Source: an uncultured Pelagibacteraceae bacterium
Lineage (GTDB): Bacteria; Pseudomonadota; Alphaproteobacteria; Pelagibacterales; Pelagibacteraceae
Assembly: GCA_902628965.1 (NCBI GenBank)
Contig: CACOPB010000002.1
Location: forward strand, 219,967-283,966
Direction: 5' to 3'
DNA length: 64,000 bases
The notes beneath the pieces are model-generated. The model ran no database searches. It was not told the DNA's origin and saw only the letters and a program-made list of their open reading frames with translations. The position numbers were made by a program, and so were the translations under genes. Positions 1 to 9,700 of this stretch are shown one piece after another (the first letter of the stretch is position 1; each line of letters starts with the position of its first letter).

Positions 1-1608
1 TGCCAAAGAAACGTGTTCTAAAAAACTTTCTAGATTGTCAAATTCTTTCATTGCACTTAATAACTCTTTGATGTTTTCTAATCTATTTTCATTATCCAGG
101 TCCTTTTTATTTTTGAGCATTGCTGAATATCCTGACTCATCCAAAACAATTTGTAATAATTTTATATGACTAGATTTTTTCAAAATTAAATCGTTTCTCC
201 ACTTCATCAAAGAATTGATAAATAAACTAAGACCAATTTTAGCTTTCGGTTTAATTAAATTTTGTTCAAGCATTTTTATTGATGCTCTTTCTAAATTTAA
301 ATTATTTTTCTTACCAAACTCATGAATATTTCTTAAAGTGCTATCACCTATCGATCTCTTAGGGTTATTCACTATTCTTTCAAAAGCCAAGTCATCTTTT
401 TCCTGATGAATCAATCTTAAATACGCAACACAATCTTTAATTTCAGCTCTTTCGTAAAATTTTGTACCACCCAATATCCTATAAGGCATACCAATTTTAA
501 GAAACCTTTCCTCAAATTCACGTGTTTGAAAAATGGCTCTAACTAAAATTGCAATATTATTATACGAAAACTTTTTTTTTATTTTTTTTTCAATTTCATC
601 AGAAATTCCAATTGCTTCATCTTTACCATTTTTAAAACAGTTTAATTGTACTGGATCACCCTCTTCCATTGTAGTAATCAATGTTTTTCCAAGTCTATTT
701 TGATTTTTAGAAATAAGGTCTGAAGCCACAGATAAAATATTCTGAGAAGATCTATAATTTTGCTCTAATCTTATTACTTTTGTATTTTTATAAACTTGAT
801 CAAATTCTAAAAAATTTTTTATTTCTGCACCTCTCCAACTATAAATCGATTGATCATCATCCCCTACACAGCAAATATTTTTATTTTTTTCTGAAAGGAG
901 ATTAAGCCATTTACTTTGAATAAAATTTGTATCTTGATATTCGTCGACAAGAATATATTTAAAATTTTTTGAATATATTTCTCTAATATCTGTATTAAAT
1001 TCTAAAATTTTAACAGCATGCAAAATAAGATCTCCAAAGTCACACGAGTTAAGGTCTGTTAATTTTTGTTGATAAATTTTATAAAGTGGAAGAATTGTTT
1101 TTTCATAAAGATCCTTTTTATTTATTACTACTTCATTAGGATAAAATCCTTTATTTTTCCAACGATCAATTATTGCTAATATAAACCTTGGAGACAATTG
1201 TTTGATGTCAATATTTTCAGCTTTACAAATATTTTTAATAAGTCTTATTTGATCATCTGTATCGATAATAGTAAAATTAGAATTAAGATTTGCAGCAGAT
1301 GCATGTTTTCGCAATAATTTCGCACATATTGAATGAAATGTACCAAGCCAAGAAAGTCCAACAGCAGTCGACCCAAGTATTTTACTTACTCTGTTTTGCA
1401 TTTCTTTAGCGGCTTTATTTGTAAATGTCACTGCCAAGATTTGATTTGGAAATGCCTTTTTTTCTTTGATAATATTAGCAATTCTAGAAGTTAAAACTTT
1501 TGTTTTACCAGATCCGGCCCCAGCCACAATCAAAAGTGGGCCATCTAGATGAAGAACAGCTTCTTTTTGGGCATCATTTAAATTTTCTAAATAATCTTTG
1601 TTTATCAT
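1..1608 (-). CDS. uvrD: ATP-dependent DNA helicase UvrD/PcrA family (3' end off window)
   Basis: Reverse-strand reading from the ATG at 1608: MINKDYLENLNDAQKEAVLHLDGPLLIVAGAGSGKTKVLTSRIA..., a UvrD Q-motif and Walker A. Runs off the left edge. Confidence 0.92.
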   Translation of the reverse strand, partial: MINKDYLENLNDAQKEAVLHLDGPLLIVAGAGSGKTKVLTSRIANIIKEKKAFPNQILAVTFTNKAAKEMQNRVSKILGSTAVGLSWLGTFHSICAKLLRKHASAANLNSNFTIIDTDDQIRLIKNICKAENIDIKQLSPRFILAIIDRWKNKGFYPNEVVINKKDLYEKTILPLYKIYQQKLTDLNSCDFGDLILHAVKILEFNTDIREIYSKNFKYILVDEYQDTNFIQSKWLNLLSEKNKNICCVGDDDQSIYSWRGAEIKNFLEFDQVYKNTKVIRLEQNYRSSQNILSVASDLISKNQNRLGKTLITTMEEGDPVQLNCFKNGKDEAIGISDEIEKKIKKKFSYNNIAILVRAIFQTREFEERFLKIGMPYRILGGTKFYERAEIKDCVAYLRLIHQEKDDLAFERIVNNPKRSIGDSTLRNIHEFGKKNNLNLERASIKMLEQNLIKPKAKIGLSLFINSLMKWRNDLILKKSSHIKLLQIVLDESGYSAMLKNKKDLDNENRLENIKELLSAMKEFDNLESFLEHVSLA

Positions 1609-1642
1609 TTAAAATAATCCTTTATAAGATTTGTTGATTGAT

Positions 1643-3130
1643 ATGAACAAAACAAATTCTTTTGTAAAATATTTAAAACAAATCAATAACTCAATTAATA
1701 ATCAATTAGAAAAAAATTTAAATAGATTAAAGCTAGATAATTTAATAAATTTAGCCAGAAGCAATAAAATAATTTTAACATTTGTCGCAGTTCTCATTTT
1801 ATTTATTATTTATCTTTTATTGCCTACTTTATATAAGCAAACAGAAATATCTAAAGAACTTGAGACAGATTTATTAAAAAAATTTAATTTAGAAATTAAA
1901 TTAACAAATAAGATAAATTATAATTTTTTTCCAAAGCCTCACTTTAAAATTAAAGACTCATTATTGTCATTTGAAAAAGAAGAAATATCAAATATTAAAG
2001 AAACAAAAATTTATATATCTTTAGGCAATCTTTTCTCTTTAAATAACCTAGAGATAAAAGAAGTAATTTTGAAGAATGCAAATTTTAATTTAAAAAGAGA
2101 AAATTACAAATATTTTGTAAATCTTCTACATAATAATTTTGGAATTAGTACTTTAAATATAAGAGATAGTAATATTTTTTATAGAAACTCAACTAGTGAA
2201 GTTTTATTTATTAATAAAATTCATAATATGAAATATTATTATGACGAAAAAGACTCAAAAAATATACTTAATTCTAAAAACGAGATATTTAATATTCCTT
2301 ATGAAATTAAGATATTTTATAATGATAAAAATGCAGTATTTTCTAAACTAGATCTAAGTTTAATTAAATTAAATCTTGAAAATGAATATTTTAATTCTGA
2401 TAATTTACATTATGGAGAAGCAAATATAGTTTTTGATAAATTAAAAAGTATCTTCAAATATAAAATAAACAAAAATTTATTTGAATTCAAATTTTTTGAT
2501 AAACTAGAAAATCCAAAATTTAAATATGATGGTTTATTAAATTTTAAACCTTTTTACTCTTCTGTGAAAGGTGAAACCAAAAAATTAAATATATCTTATT
2601 TGACAAATACAAATGCTCTTCTATCTCAATTAATTAAGACTAAAATACTAAATAATAAAAATATAGATTTTAAAATAAATATTAATGCTGAAAATATTTA
2701 CAATAATTCAAATTTTAGAGATATAAAACTTAATTCAAAAATTCAAGAGGGATTAATTGATATTGATGAAACTCATTTTAAATGGAAAGACTATGCTGAA
2801 TTAAATTTTTCTAATAGTTTAATATTTGTGAGAGAGGGTGAGCTGGTCTTGGATGGAAATTTATCAATAGATATTAAAGATTACGATGAAATTTATAAAT
2901 TTTTGTTAACACCTAAGAAATATAGAAATAAAATAAAAAAAATTGATTTTAATTTCACATATAATTTTGAACGTAAAATTGCCAATTTAAAAGATATAAG
3001 ATTAGATGGGGACCTTAATCAAAAAGTAAATAGAATTTTAAGCGACATAATATTTAAAAAAGACAACCTGCAAAACAAAATATATTTAAAAAATATATTT
3101 AATGAGGCATTAAAAAATTATAATGGATAG
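1643..3130 (+). CDS. AsmA-like family protein (membrane-anchored, low complexity)
   Basis: ORF 1631..3130; in-frame ATG at 1643 is a likelier start than the TTG at 1631. Single N-terminal TM segment followed by a long Asn/Lys/Ile-rich beta-type region resembling AsmA. Confidence 0.55.
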   Translation: MNKTNSFVKYLKQINNSINNQLEKNLNRLKLDNLINLARSNKIILTFVAVLILFIIYLLLPTLYKQTEISKELETDLLKKFNLEIKLTNKINYNFFPKPHFKIKDSLLSFEKEEISNIKETKIYISLGNLFSLNNLEIKEVILKNANFNLKRENYKYFVNLLHNNFGISTLNIRDSNIFYRNSTSEVLFINKIHNMKYYYDEKDSKNILNSKNEIFNIPYEIKIFYNDKNAVFSKLDLSLIKLNLENEYFNSDNLHYGEANIVFDKLKSIFKYKINKNLFEFKFFDKLENPKFKYDGLLNFKPFYSSVKGETKKLNISYLTNTNALLSQLIKTKILNNKNIDFKININAENIYNNSNFRDIKLNSKIQEGLIDIDETHFKWKDYAELNFSNSLIFVREGELVLDGNLSIDIKDYDEIYKFLLTPKKYRNKIKKIDFNFTYNFERKIANLKDIRLDGDLNQKVNRILSDIIFKKDNLQNKIYLKNIFNEALKNYNG

Positions 3131-4506
3131 ATCATTTTCTTAGGGTCAACTATCTTATTGTAATCTTTTTCGTGAATTAATCCTGTTTTTAAAGTTTCAT
3201 ATTTTAATGTGGTGTTATTTTTAAGAGCCGTTTTTGCAATTTTTGCAGCATTATCGTAACCAATATGAGGAGCTAGCGCAGTAACAAGCATCAATGAGTT
3301 ATCAAGATATTCTTGTATTTTCTTTTTATTAGCTTTAATTCCTTTAACACAATACATAGAAAAATTCTTTGTACTGTCAGCAATTAAATCAATGGATTGT
3401 AAAATATTATGAGCAATCAATGGTTTAAAAACATTTAGTTCAAAATGACCATGAGATCCTGCCATGGTAATACCATTATGGTTTCCTATAACTTTAACAC
3501 AAACCATTGTTACAGCTTCACATTGGGTTGGGTTTACTTTTCCAGGCATAATTGATGAGCCTGGCTCGTTTTCTGGTAAAATTAATTCACCATATCCAGC
3601 TCTTGGTCCAGAACCCAAAAAACGAATATCATTAGATATTTTCATTAACGCAACAGCACATGTATTTAAAGTGCCAGAAAAATTTACAATAGCATCATGA
3701 GCTGCAAGTTCAGCAAATTTATTTGGAGCTGGTTTAAATTTGATTTTTGTTATTTTAGCAATTTCTTTTACTATTTTTTTATCAAAATTTTTCTTTGAAT
3801 TTATGCCAGTACCAACAGCTGTACCTCCTTGAGCAAGAAATAGTATTTCTTTTAATGCATATTCTATTCTTTCAATACTTTTTTTAATTTGGAAATGGTA
3901 TCCTGAAAATTCTTGTCCAAGAGATAATGGGGTTGCATCTTGAAGATGAGTTCTTCCGATTTTTACTATATTTTTGAATTCATTGGATTTTCTTTTCAAC
4001 TCTTTTTCTAAAAATTTTAAGCTTGGTAGCATTTTAGAAATAGTCTCTTTAGCAATAGAGATGTGCATTGCAGTTGGAAAAACATCATTTGTAGATTGAG
4101 ATTTATTTACATGGTCATTTGGATGAACTGGCTTTTTAGTTCCTTTTTTACCTCCTAAGATTTCTATTGCTCTATTGGCTATAACCTCATTTACATTCAT
4201 ATTTGTCTGTGTGCCAGAACCTGTTTGCCAAACTTTTAAAGGAAAATTTTCATCTAATTTACCTTTGATTACCTCATCTGAAGCCTTGATTATTGCTTTA
4301 GAAATTTTGCCGTCAATTAATTTATCTTTTGCGTGAACTATTGCCGCCGCTTTCTTAATAATTGCAATTGATTTTATTATTGAAATATTGACTAAAATTT
4401 TACCGATATTAAAAAATTTATTTGATCTTTGAGTAGATGCACCCCAATATTTATCATTAGGAACATTTATACTTCCAATACTATCAAATTCTTTTCTTAA
4501 TTTCAT
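3118..4506 (-). CDS. fumC: Class II fumarate hydratase
   Basis: Signature [15 protein letters not shown]; full-length 462 aa; [18 protein letters not shown] and [21 protein letters not shown] motifs. Confidence 0.96.
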   Translation of the reverse strand: MKLRKEFDSIGSINVPNDKYWGASTQRSNKFFNIGKILVNISIIKSIAIIKKAAAIVHAKDKLIDGKISKAIIKASDEVIKGKLDENFPLKVWQTGSGTQTNMNVNEVIANRAIEILGGKKGTKKPVHPNDHVNKSQSTNDVFPTAMHISIAKETISKMLPSLKFLEKELKRKSNEFKNIVKIGRTHLQDATPLSLGQEFSGYHFQIKKSIERIEYALKEILFLAQGGTAVGTGINSKKNFDKKIVKEIAKITKIKFKPAPNKFAELAAHDAIVNFSGTLNTCAVALMKISNDIRFLGSGPRAGYGELILPENEPGSSIMPGKVNPTQCEAVTMVCVKVIGNHNGITMAGSHGHFELNVFKPLIAHNILQSIDLIADSTKNFSMYCVKGIKANKKKIQEYLDNSLMLVTALAPHIGYDNAAKIAKTALKNNTTLKYETLKTGLIHEKDYNKIVDPKKMIYPL

Positions 4507-4573
4507 TGATTAATATTTAACTAACAAATAATTATTAACATACAATAAATTTTTAAAAACATACAGGAGCATT

Positions 4574-4945
4574 ATGTCGAATTTTAGCAAAGTAGGCACT
4601 TTCATGAAAACTTTTGGTCAGGAAGTTAAAACAAAACCATCTTTTAGCTCTGATAAGATAAATAAATTAAGGATAGATCTAATTAAAGAGGAATTAGAAG
4701 AGCTTACAGAAGCAATGAATAATAAGGATTTACTAGAAGTAGCTGATGCGCTTACAGATATATTATATGTAACTTATGGTGCAGGACATGCATTTGGAAT
4801 AGATTTAGACAAATGTTTTGATGAAGTTCAAAGTTCCAATATGAGTAAGTTAGATGAAAATGGTAAACCAATTTATAACGACTCTGGCAAAGTCATGAAA
4901 GGTCCCAACTATTTTAAGCCAGATCTATCTAAATTTATCAATTAA
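4574..4945 (+). CDS. MazG/PRA-PH-like nucleoside triphosphate pyrophosphohydrolase family protein
   Basis: KEELEELTEAMNNKDLLEVADALTDILYVTYGAG matches the EExxE...ExxDxxxD pattern of all-alpha NTP pyrophosphohydrolases. Confidence 0.8.
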   Translation: MSNFSKVGTFMKTFGQEVKTKPSFSSDKINKLRIDLIKEELEELTEAMNNKDLLEVADALTDILYVTYGAGHAFGIDLDKCFDEVQSSNMSKLDENGKPIYNDSGKVMKGPNYFKPDLSKFIN

Positions 4946-4971
4946 TATTTAAAAAAATAAGATAAACCTAT

Positions 4972-5805
4972 TTAGATTTCTAAACTTAGATCTATAGCTG
5001 GTGCACTATGAGTGATACTTCCAATGGAAATTCTATTAACACCAGTTGCTGCAATAGATTTGACATTATTTAAACTAACATTTCCAGAAGCTTCTGTTTC
5101 GTAATGTTTTTTTGCTAATTTAACTCCTGTTTTTAAATTTTTAATACTCATATTATCAAATAAGACAGTATTAAATTTTAACCCCATTATTTTTTTAAGT
5201 TGATTAAGATTATCAACTTCTACAGTAATTTTTTTACGTCGTTGATATTTAATTGCCATAGAAACCAATTTTTTTATATCACTGCTAGCTATATGATTAT
5301 CTTTAATTAAAAACTCATCACTTAAATTAAATCTATGATTAGTTCCACCGCCTAATCTAACAGCGTATTTTTGTATAACTCTTAAATTTGGAATTGTTTT
5401 TCTTGTACAACAAATCTTAGTTTTTTTTCCAGCAAGTTTAACAAATTCATTAGTCTTAGTTGCTATACCAGATAAATGGGATAAAAAATTTAGAGCAACT
5501 CTTTCAGCTATAAATATTGAGTTTGCTCTTCCTTTAACTATCGCAATCACAGAACCTTTTTGTACTTGGGTGCCATCTTTTTTCCTAATTAAAATTTTAA
5601 TTTTTTTATCAACTTTAGCAAAAGCTTGTTTTGCAAAACTTAAACCAGCAATAATTGCTTTTTGATTACATATTATTTTAGCCACAACAATTTTGTTATT
5701 TTGGATTAGGTCGGAAGTTACATCTCCATCTGGATATAGATCTTCAGCTAGTGCTAGTTTAACCCTGTCATTAATAAATTCTTTACTTAATTTAATTTTT
5801 GACAC
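4972..5805 (-). CDS. nadC: Nicotinate-nucleotide pyrophosphorylase (carboxylating)
   Basis: EDLYPDGDVTSDLI, CTRKTIPNLRVIQKYAVRLGGGTNHRFNLSDEFLIKDNHI motifs. Confidence 0.95.
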   Translation of the reverse strand: MSKIKLSKEFINDRVKLALAEDLYPDGDVTSDLIQNNKIVVAKIICNQKAIIAGLSFAKQAFAKVDKKIKILIRKKDGTQVQKGSVIAIVKGRANSIFIAERVALNFLSHLSGIATKTNEFVKLAGKKTKICCTRKTIPNLRVIQKYAVRLGGGTNHRFNLSDEFLIKDNHIASSDIKKLVSMAIKYQRRKKITVEVDNLNQLKKIMGLKFNTVLFDNMSIKNLKTGVKLAKKHYETEASGNVSLNNVKSIAATGVNRISIGSITHSAPAIDLSLEI

Positions 5806-5809
5806 TTAC

Positions 5810-6814
5810 TTATCTGCCGATAGCAGCCATTCTCTCAACTGGAATTCTGGCTTTTTCAATTGTTTCTTTATCCATTATTATTTCACCAGTCTCATTTTCT
5901 AAACAATCTAATATTTTAGGAAGGGTAATTTTTTTCATGTGAGGACAAAGATTACATGGTCTAATAAACTCTACATTAGGGTTTTCGACTTGAATATTAT
6001 CGCTCATTGAACACTCAGTAACCATCATAACTTTTTTAGGTTGATTATTTTTAACGTAGTCAATCATGCCGCCAGTAGATCCAGCAAAGTCACTTGCCTT
6101 GATTACTTCTGGAGGACATTCAGGATGTGCTATGATTTTAATACCTGGATTATTTTTTCTAATATCATGTATTTCTTTTTCATTAAATTGATCGTGAACC
6201 ATGCATATCCCTTTCCAAGCAATAATTTCCACATTTGTTTGAGAGGCCACATATTTTGCTAGATAGTCGTCTGGCAAAAATATAACTTTTTTAACACCTA
6301 AAGATTCTACTATTTTAACTGCATTTGCGGATGTACAGCAAATATCTGTTTCAGCCTTAACATCTGCAGACGTATTTACATATGAAACAACAGGTACACC
6401 TGGATATTTCTCTTTAAGTAATCTTACGTCTTCACCTGTTACAGATGATGATAATGAACAGCCCGCCCCCATATCAGGAAGCAGAACTTTTTTTTCTGGA
6501 CTCATTAATTTTGAAGTTTCTGCCATGAAGTGAACTCCAGCCATAACTATTATATCAGCGCTTGTTTTTGATGCCTCTATTGCAAGAGCTAAAGAGTCTG
6601 CAGCAACATCTGATATACCATGATAAATTTCAGGAGTTTGATAGTTGTGTGCAAGAATGATCGCATTCTTCTCTTTTTTTAATTGATTAATTCTGTGAAT
6701 ATATGGAGCATGTACGGACCACTCTATTTCCGGCATTATCTTTGAAATCTTTTGATATATAGGATCTGTTGCTTTTCTTACTTCTTGTGTAAATTCCATA
6801 ACGTTTTTTACCAA
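5810..6814 (-). CDS. nadA: Quinolinate synthase
   Basis: AIILAHNYQTPEI, HPECPPEV and Cys residues typical of the NadA Fe-S ligands; adjacent to nadC. Confidence 0.95.
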   Translation of the reverse strand: MVKNVMEFTQEVRKATDPIYQKISKIMPEIEWSVHAPYIHRINQLKKEKNAIILAHNYQTPEIYHGISDVAADSLALAIEASKTSADIIVMAGVHFMAETSKLMSPEKKVLLPDMGAGCSLSSSVTGEDVRLLKEKYPGVPVVSYVNTSADVKAETDICCTSANAVKIVESLGVKKVIFLPDDYLAKYVASQTNVEIIAWKGICMVHDQFNEKEIHDIRKNNPGIKIIAHPECPPEVIKASDFAGSTGGMIDYVKNNQPKKVMMVTECSMSDNIQVENPNVEFIRPCNLCPHMKKITLPKILDCLENETGEIIMDKETIEKARIPVERMAAIGR

Positions 6815-6854
6815 TTTGAAAGATGATTGTCATTCATTTATTATGACACAGAAT

Positions 6855-6940
6855 GCGGTCGTGCTGAAACTGGTAGACAGGCACGGTTGAGGGCCGTGTG
6901 GACTTAGTCCGTGAGAGTTCGATTCTCTCCGACCGCACCA
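6855..6940 (+). tRNA. tRNA-Leu (anticodon GAG), CCA encoded
   Basis: Acceptor GCGGTCG/CGACCGC, A-CCA at 6937-6940, anticodon stem CACGG-TTGAGGG-CCGTG (loop gives GAG), T-arm GAGAGTTCGATTCTCTC, long variable arm (class II). Confidence 0.93.
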
Positions 6941-6967
6941 AAATGAAATTTATATAGGAGTTTTTTT

Positions 6968-7129
6968 GTGGATAAATTACTTTCAGTTATATTTATGGCT
7001 GGGGTTTTGCTTTTAGTTCTTCCAAGTTTTTTACAATCGAATTCTCAGTTAAAGCAATTTCTAAAAAATCTTAGTATTTGGATTATTATACTTCTTATAA
7101 TCTTAATGATTATCTACTTATTTAAATAA
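6968..7129 (+). CDS. Small membrane protein, about 53 aa, GTG start
   Basis: Translated by eye: VDKLLSVIFMAGVLLLVLPSFLQSNSQLKQFLKNLSIWIIILLIILMIIYLFK; two hydrophobic segments; fills the gap between tRNA-Leu and ygfZ; possible SD TAGGAG upstream. Confidence 0.55.
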   Translation: MDKLLSVIFMAGVLLLVLPSFLQSNSQLKQFLKNLSIWIIILLIILMIIYLFK

Positions 7130-7133
7130 GAAA

Positions 7134-8024
7134 TTAGTTTTTTATCCAATAAGGTTTCTTAATATTTATTGAAGCGTCCTTAGTTTTAAAATTTGCTTTT
7201 TCATCAAAGTTTTCGTTTAAGTATTTTATTAAAGCAAAAGGATATTCGCTATCAATTAAAACCTTACCTATTTCTATTTCATTATTAAAAATACTTTCGC
7301 CTTCGTATAATTTCCCATCTATTATATTTATTGGAAATAATCTTTTTGAAAGCTTATTCTTCAATTTTATTCGTGCAGTATTTTCTTGACCAACATAACA
7401 ACCTTTTTTAAAATCTATCCCATTTAATTCTTCAAAATTACACTCAATACCAAATAATTTGTCTTGTAACTTGTTCAAATCTTTTGGAACTATCCCGAGT
7501 CTATGACTTAATGAATAATATTCTCTAAGATTAGCATCGTGAAGATCTAGTTTTTTTAAAGATAAATAAAGCTTTTCTAAATTAATAATTAATCTAGCTC
7601 CCAATTCTTTGTTTCTCGGGTCTAAAAAAATTGGATCTTCTCTATATTTAATTGTATAGCCAGCTTTATCTTTTGCTTCATTAAAAGTTAAGTATTTTTC
7701 ATGAGAGAATGCCGCAACAACAAATTCATTACTAAGATTAAGAATTTCAACTTTCGATCTTAGCTTATATAGAGATAATAGTTTGAACAACTCCTCTGCT
7801 TGAGGTTTTTCACAATCTAAGAGATATCCTGATTTATGTTCTACAATTATAAATTCATATAAAAATTTACCTTGAGGAGTAAGTAATGAACTAAAGCAAC
7901 TATTTACTTCGCTTACTTTGTTTATGTCGTTACTGATAAGATTTTGAAGAAATTCTTTTGCATCATCACCATTAATATAAAGAATTGCTCTGTCATGTAA
8001 AATGTAAACGTTTTTAATATTCAT
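7134..8024 (-). CDS. ygfZ: Folate-binding YgfZ/GcvT-like protein (Fe-S cluster maintenance)
   Basis: Signature KGCYVGQE; 296 aa GcvT-like fold. Confidence 0.85.
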   Translation of the reverse strand: MNIKNVYILHDRAILYINGDDAKEFLQNLISNDINKVSEVNSCFSSLLTPQGKFLYEFIIVEHKSGYLLDCEKPQAEELFKLLSLYKLRSKVEILNLSNEFVVAAFSHEKYLTFNEAKDKAGYTIKYREDPIFLDPRNKELGARLIINLEKLYLSLKKLDLHDANLREYYSLSHRLGIVPKDLNKLQDKLFGIECNFEELNGIDFKKGCYVGQENTARIKLKNKLSKRLFPINIIDGKLYEGESIFNNEIEIGKVLIDSEYPFALIKYLNENFDEKANFKTKDASINIKKPYWIKN

Positions 8025-8067
8025 AATTGATTAATTATAAAATGTAATATAATAACAATTTTTCAAA

Positions 8068-9375
8068 ATGTTAGATCTTATAATCAAAAACGGACAATGT
8101 TACATTGATGGTGAGCTAAAAAATGTTGATGTTGCTACGAAAGATGGAAAAATTAAGCAGATTGGACAAATTTCAGGAGAAGCAAAAGAGATAATTAATG
8201 CAGAAGGTCATACCGTATTACCCGGTTGCATAGATACCCAAACACATTTTAGAGAACCCGGATCAACTGATACTGAGGATCTTCACTCAGGAAGTAGAGC
8301 GGCAATAGCAGGAGGAATAACCAGTGTATTTGAAATGCCAAATACTAATCCGCCAACCTCAAATATGAAAGAGTTTCAAAGAAAGCTAGATCTTGCTAAA
8401 AACAGAATGTATTCCAATTATGCTTTTTATTTTGGAGCGACAGCAGATAATGCAAATGATTTAGCGAGTCTAGAGGGTTTAGAAGGTTGTTGTGGTATTA
8501 AACTTTTTGCAGGATCCTCAACTGGCAACTTATTAGTTGCTGAAGAGGATGATATAGATAAAGTTTTTCAAAATGCATCAAAAGTAGTGGCCGTTCATTC
8601 TGAGGATGAGGCAATTTTAAAAGTAAACAAGAAATTAATAAAAGAGGGCGATGTACATACACATCCAGTATGGAGAAGCGCAGAATGTGCAATAGCATCT
8701 ACTAGAAGAATTGTTAGGATTGCAGAAAAGCATAATAAAAAAGCCCATGTACTTCATATTACAACAAAAGAAGAAATTGATTTTTTATCACAACATAAAG
8801 GAAACATTACATTTGAGATCACCCCACAGCATTTAACTCTTTATGCTCCAGATTGTTATGACAAGCTTGGAACTTATGCTCAGATGAATCCACCATTAAG
8901 AGACAAATCTCATTATGACAGATTATGGTATGGAGTGAGAAATAACTTTAATGATACCATTGGATCTGATCACGCTCCTCATTTAAAAGAAAATAAAGAT
9001 AAGGTGTATCCCAATACCCCTTCAGGAATGCCAGGAGTTCAAACTTTAATGCCTGTAATGTTAAATCACATAAATGATGGAAAATTATCTCTTAATCAAT
9101 TAATGAACTTTGTTTGTGAAAATCCAGTGAAAATTTTTGGAATAAAAAACAAAGGATTTATTAAAGAAGGTTTTGATGCTGATTTTACTATTGTAGATAT
9201 GAATAAAATAATTGAAATTAAAAATGAAAATATAGAAAGTAAATGTAAATGGTCACCATTTAATGGATTTAAATTTAAGGGAACACCCACACATACAATA
9301 ATTGCTGGAAAAATCAAAATGCAGGATGGAAAAATTTTAGGTGATCCTGATGGAAAACCTTTACAATTTAATTAA
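8068..9375 (+). CDS. pyrC: Dihydroorotase / amidohydrolase
   Basis: HVLPGCIDTQTHFREPGSTDTEDLHSGSRAAIAGGITSVFEMPNT, GSDHAPH, metal-ligand motifs; could belong to a pyrC/dihydropyrimidinase-type class. Confidence 0.85.
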   Translation: MLDLIIKNGQCYIDGELKNVDVATKDGKIKQIGQISGEAKEIINAEGHTVLPGCIDTQTHFREPGSTDTEDLHSGSRAAIAGGITSVFEMPNTNPPTSNMKEFQRKLDLAKNRMYSNYAFYFGATADNANDLASLEGLEGCCGIKLFAGSSTGNLLVAEEDDIDKVFQNASKVVAVHSEDEAILKVNKKLIKEGDVHTHPVWRSAECAIASTRRIVRIAEKHNKKAHVLHITTKEEIDFLSQHKGNITFEITPQHLTLYAPDCYDKLGTYAQMNPPLRDKSHYDRLWYGVRNNFNDTIGSDHAPHLKENKDKVYPNTPSGMPGVQTLMPVMLNHINDGKLSLNQLMNFVCENPVKIFGIKNKGFIKEGFDADFTIVDMNKIIEIKNENIESKCKWSPFNGFKFKGTPTHTIIAGKIKMQDGKILGDPDGKPLQFN

Positions 9376-9700
9376 GCTTTACAGTAAAACTATTTACTAA
9401 AATTATGCCTATCACGATTAAGAATAATCCCAATATTGCTTGCCAAGCTAAAGTTTGTTTAAAGAATATATAGCCAAGAATTGCAATTGTAAAAATTCCA
9501 AGACCACTCCATGTTGCATACATAATAGCGATAGGAATCTTATCTGCTACAAAAGTTAACAAATAGAAAGCACAAAGGTAAAAAAATGCAAGAGCAGCTG
9601 TTGGAATTAGTTTTGTAAAATTTTGAGTTACAGGTAATAACATAGTACCAGCAACTTCAAAAAATACTGCACCTGCAAGAAATAAGTATGTTTTAACCAT
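9368..9700 (-). CDS. SMR family multidrug efflux / transporter
   Basis: 110 aa, four TM segments, AGAVFFEVAGTM...YATWSGLGIF typical of SMR (conserved Glu14 region). Confidence 0.85.
   Translation of the reverse strand: MVKTYLFLAGAVFFEVAGTMLLPVTQNFTKLIPTAALAFFYLCAFYLLTFVADKIPIAIMYATWSGLGIFTIAILGYIFFKQTLAWQAILGLFLIVIGIILVNSFTVKLN

Noticed and set aside
3464-3700. ORF opposite fumC (78 aa)
   Set aside because: Fully antisense to a conserved fumC coding region; no recognisable domain.
5693-6262. Forward ORFs 5693..5902 and 6041..6262
   Set aside because: Antisense to nadC/nadA; composition is that of shadow ORFs.
8498-9317. Reverse ORFs 8498..8698 and 9096..9317
   Set aside because: Antisense to dihydroorotase; no start-site or domain support.
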